DNA from: Methylovirgula sp.
GTDB lineage: Bacteria > Pseudomonadota > Alphaproteobacteria > Rhizobiales > Beijerinckiaceae
Reading direction: 5' to 3'
DNA: 5,789 bases
NCBI GenBank assembly: GCA_025356505.1
Contig: JANXSV010000450.1
Coordinates: forward strand, 1-5,789
Of this stretch, positions 5,621-5,789 are shown piece after piece. Each line of letters starts with the position of its first letter. Positions within the stretch are counted from its first letter, which is position 1. Under the pieces are notes generated by a model. It made no database searches and was not told the origin of the DNA. It was given only the letters and a program-made list of their open reading frames with translations. Position numbers and translations under genes: made by a program.

Positions 5621-5789
5621 ATGTCGAATATCAAGATTTCGGGTTTGCGGCGCGTTGTCGTGACGGGACTGGGTATGGTTAGCCCGCTGGGCGGCAATGT
5701 GGAAACAACTTGGTCGCGTTTACTCGCAGGACAAAGTGGCGTTCGGGCTATCGAAAATTTTGACGTGTCGGATATTGCTTGCCAGGTTG
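5621..5789 (+). CDS. fabF: Beta-ketoacyl-ACP synthase II FabF, N-terminal part, cut by the right edge
   Basis: Fifty-six complete residues are visible before the window ends. [22 protein letters not shown] at residues 10-31 is the conserved N-terminal strand and turn of KAS II/KAS I thiolase-fold enzymes, and [18 protein letters not shown] continues as expected. The catalytic Cys-His-His residues lie beyond the edge. FabF condenses malonyl-ACP with acyl-ACP in the elongation step of cytoplasmic fatty acid synthesis and is commonly encoded just after acpP. ATG 5621 has GAGGG 5 bases upstream. The start gives about nine residues before the conserved RRVVVTG, slightly longer than many homologues. 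FabF is preferred over FabB because of its position after acpP and the sequence style. Confidence 0.94.
   Translation, partial: MSNIKISGLRRVVVTGLGMVSPLGGNVETTWSRLLAGQSGVRAIENFDVSDIACQV

Overview
The window looks like chromosomal DNA from an alphaproteobacterium of moderate GC. The acyl carrier protein and the FabF N-terminus at the right end are clearly alphaproteobacterial in style, and the polysaccharide genes are of kinds common in Hyphomicrobiales, Caulobacterales and related groups. The order cannot be fixed from this sequence alone.

Layout. Positions 1-604 (minus) hold the N-terminal 201 residues of a membrane polyprenyl-phosphate sugar-1-phosphate transferase, the priming enzyme of exopolysaccharide synthesis; it runs off the left edge. 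Positions 711-1277 (minus) encode a short outer-membrane polysaccharide export lipoprotein (OPX, Wza/ExoF type). A 151-bp divergent intergenic region follows, carrying sequences that resemble CtrA binding sites. Positions 1429-3285 (plus) encode a GumC/Wzz-type co-polymerase (PCP) fused to a C-terminal ATPase-like domain that has lost its nucleotide-binding motifs. Converging on it, 3319-4824 (minus, TTG start) encode a 501-residue protein whose C-terminal half belongs to the family related to the N-terminal domain of plant glucosamine inositolphosphorylceramide transferase (GINT1). After a 342-bp intergenic region come acpP (5167-5406, plus) and the start of fabF (5621-5789 and beyond, plus), separated by a 214-bp gap with a hairpin.

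How the genes work together. The left four genes form one edge of an exopolysaccharide assembly and export locus: lipid-linked priming (PHPT), periplasmic control of polymerisation and export (PCP) and the outer-membrane exit (OPX), plus a GINT-N-like protein of unknown role. No flippase, polymerase or ordinary glycosyltransferase is visible; these may lie beyond the left edge. The right part is housekeeping type II fatty acid synthesis. No fabD or fabG lies directly before acpP, where many alphaproteobacteria have them, so the polysaccharide locus abuts or interrupts the usual fab cluster.

The points most worth follow-up are the degenerate kinase domain on the PCP, the GINT-N-like protein without a GT64 domain, and the CtrA-like sites between the OPX and PCP genes. 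No RNA gene, CRISPR array, insertion sequence or transposase was seen.
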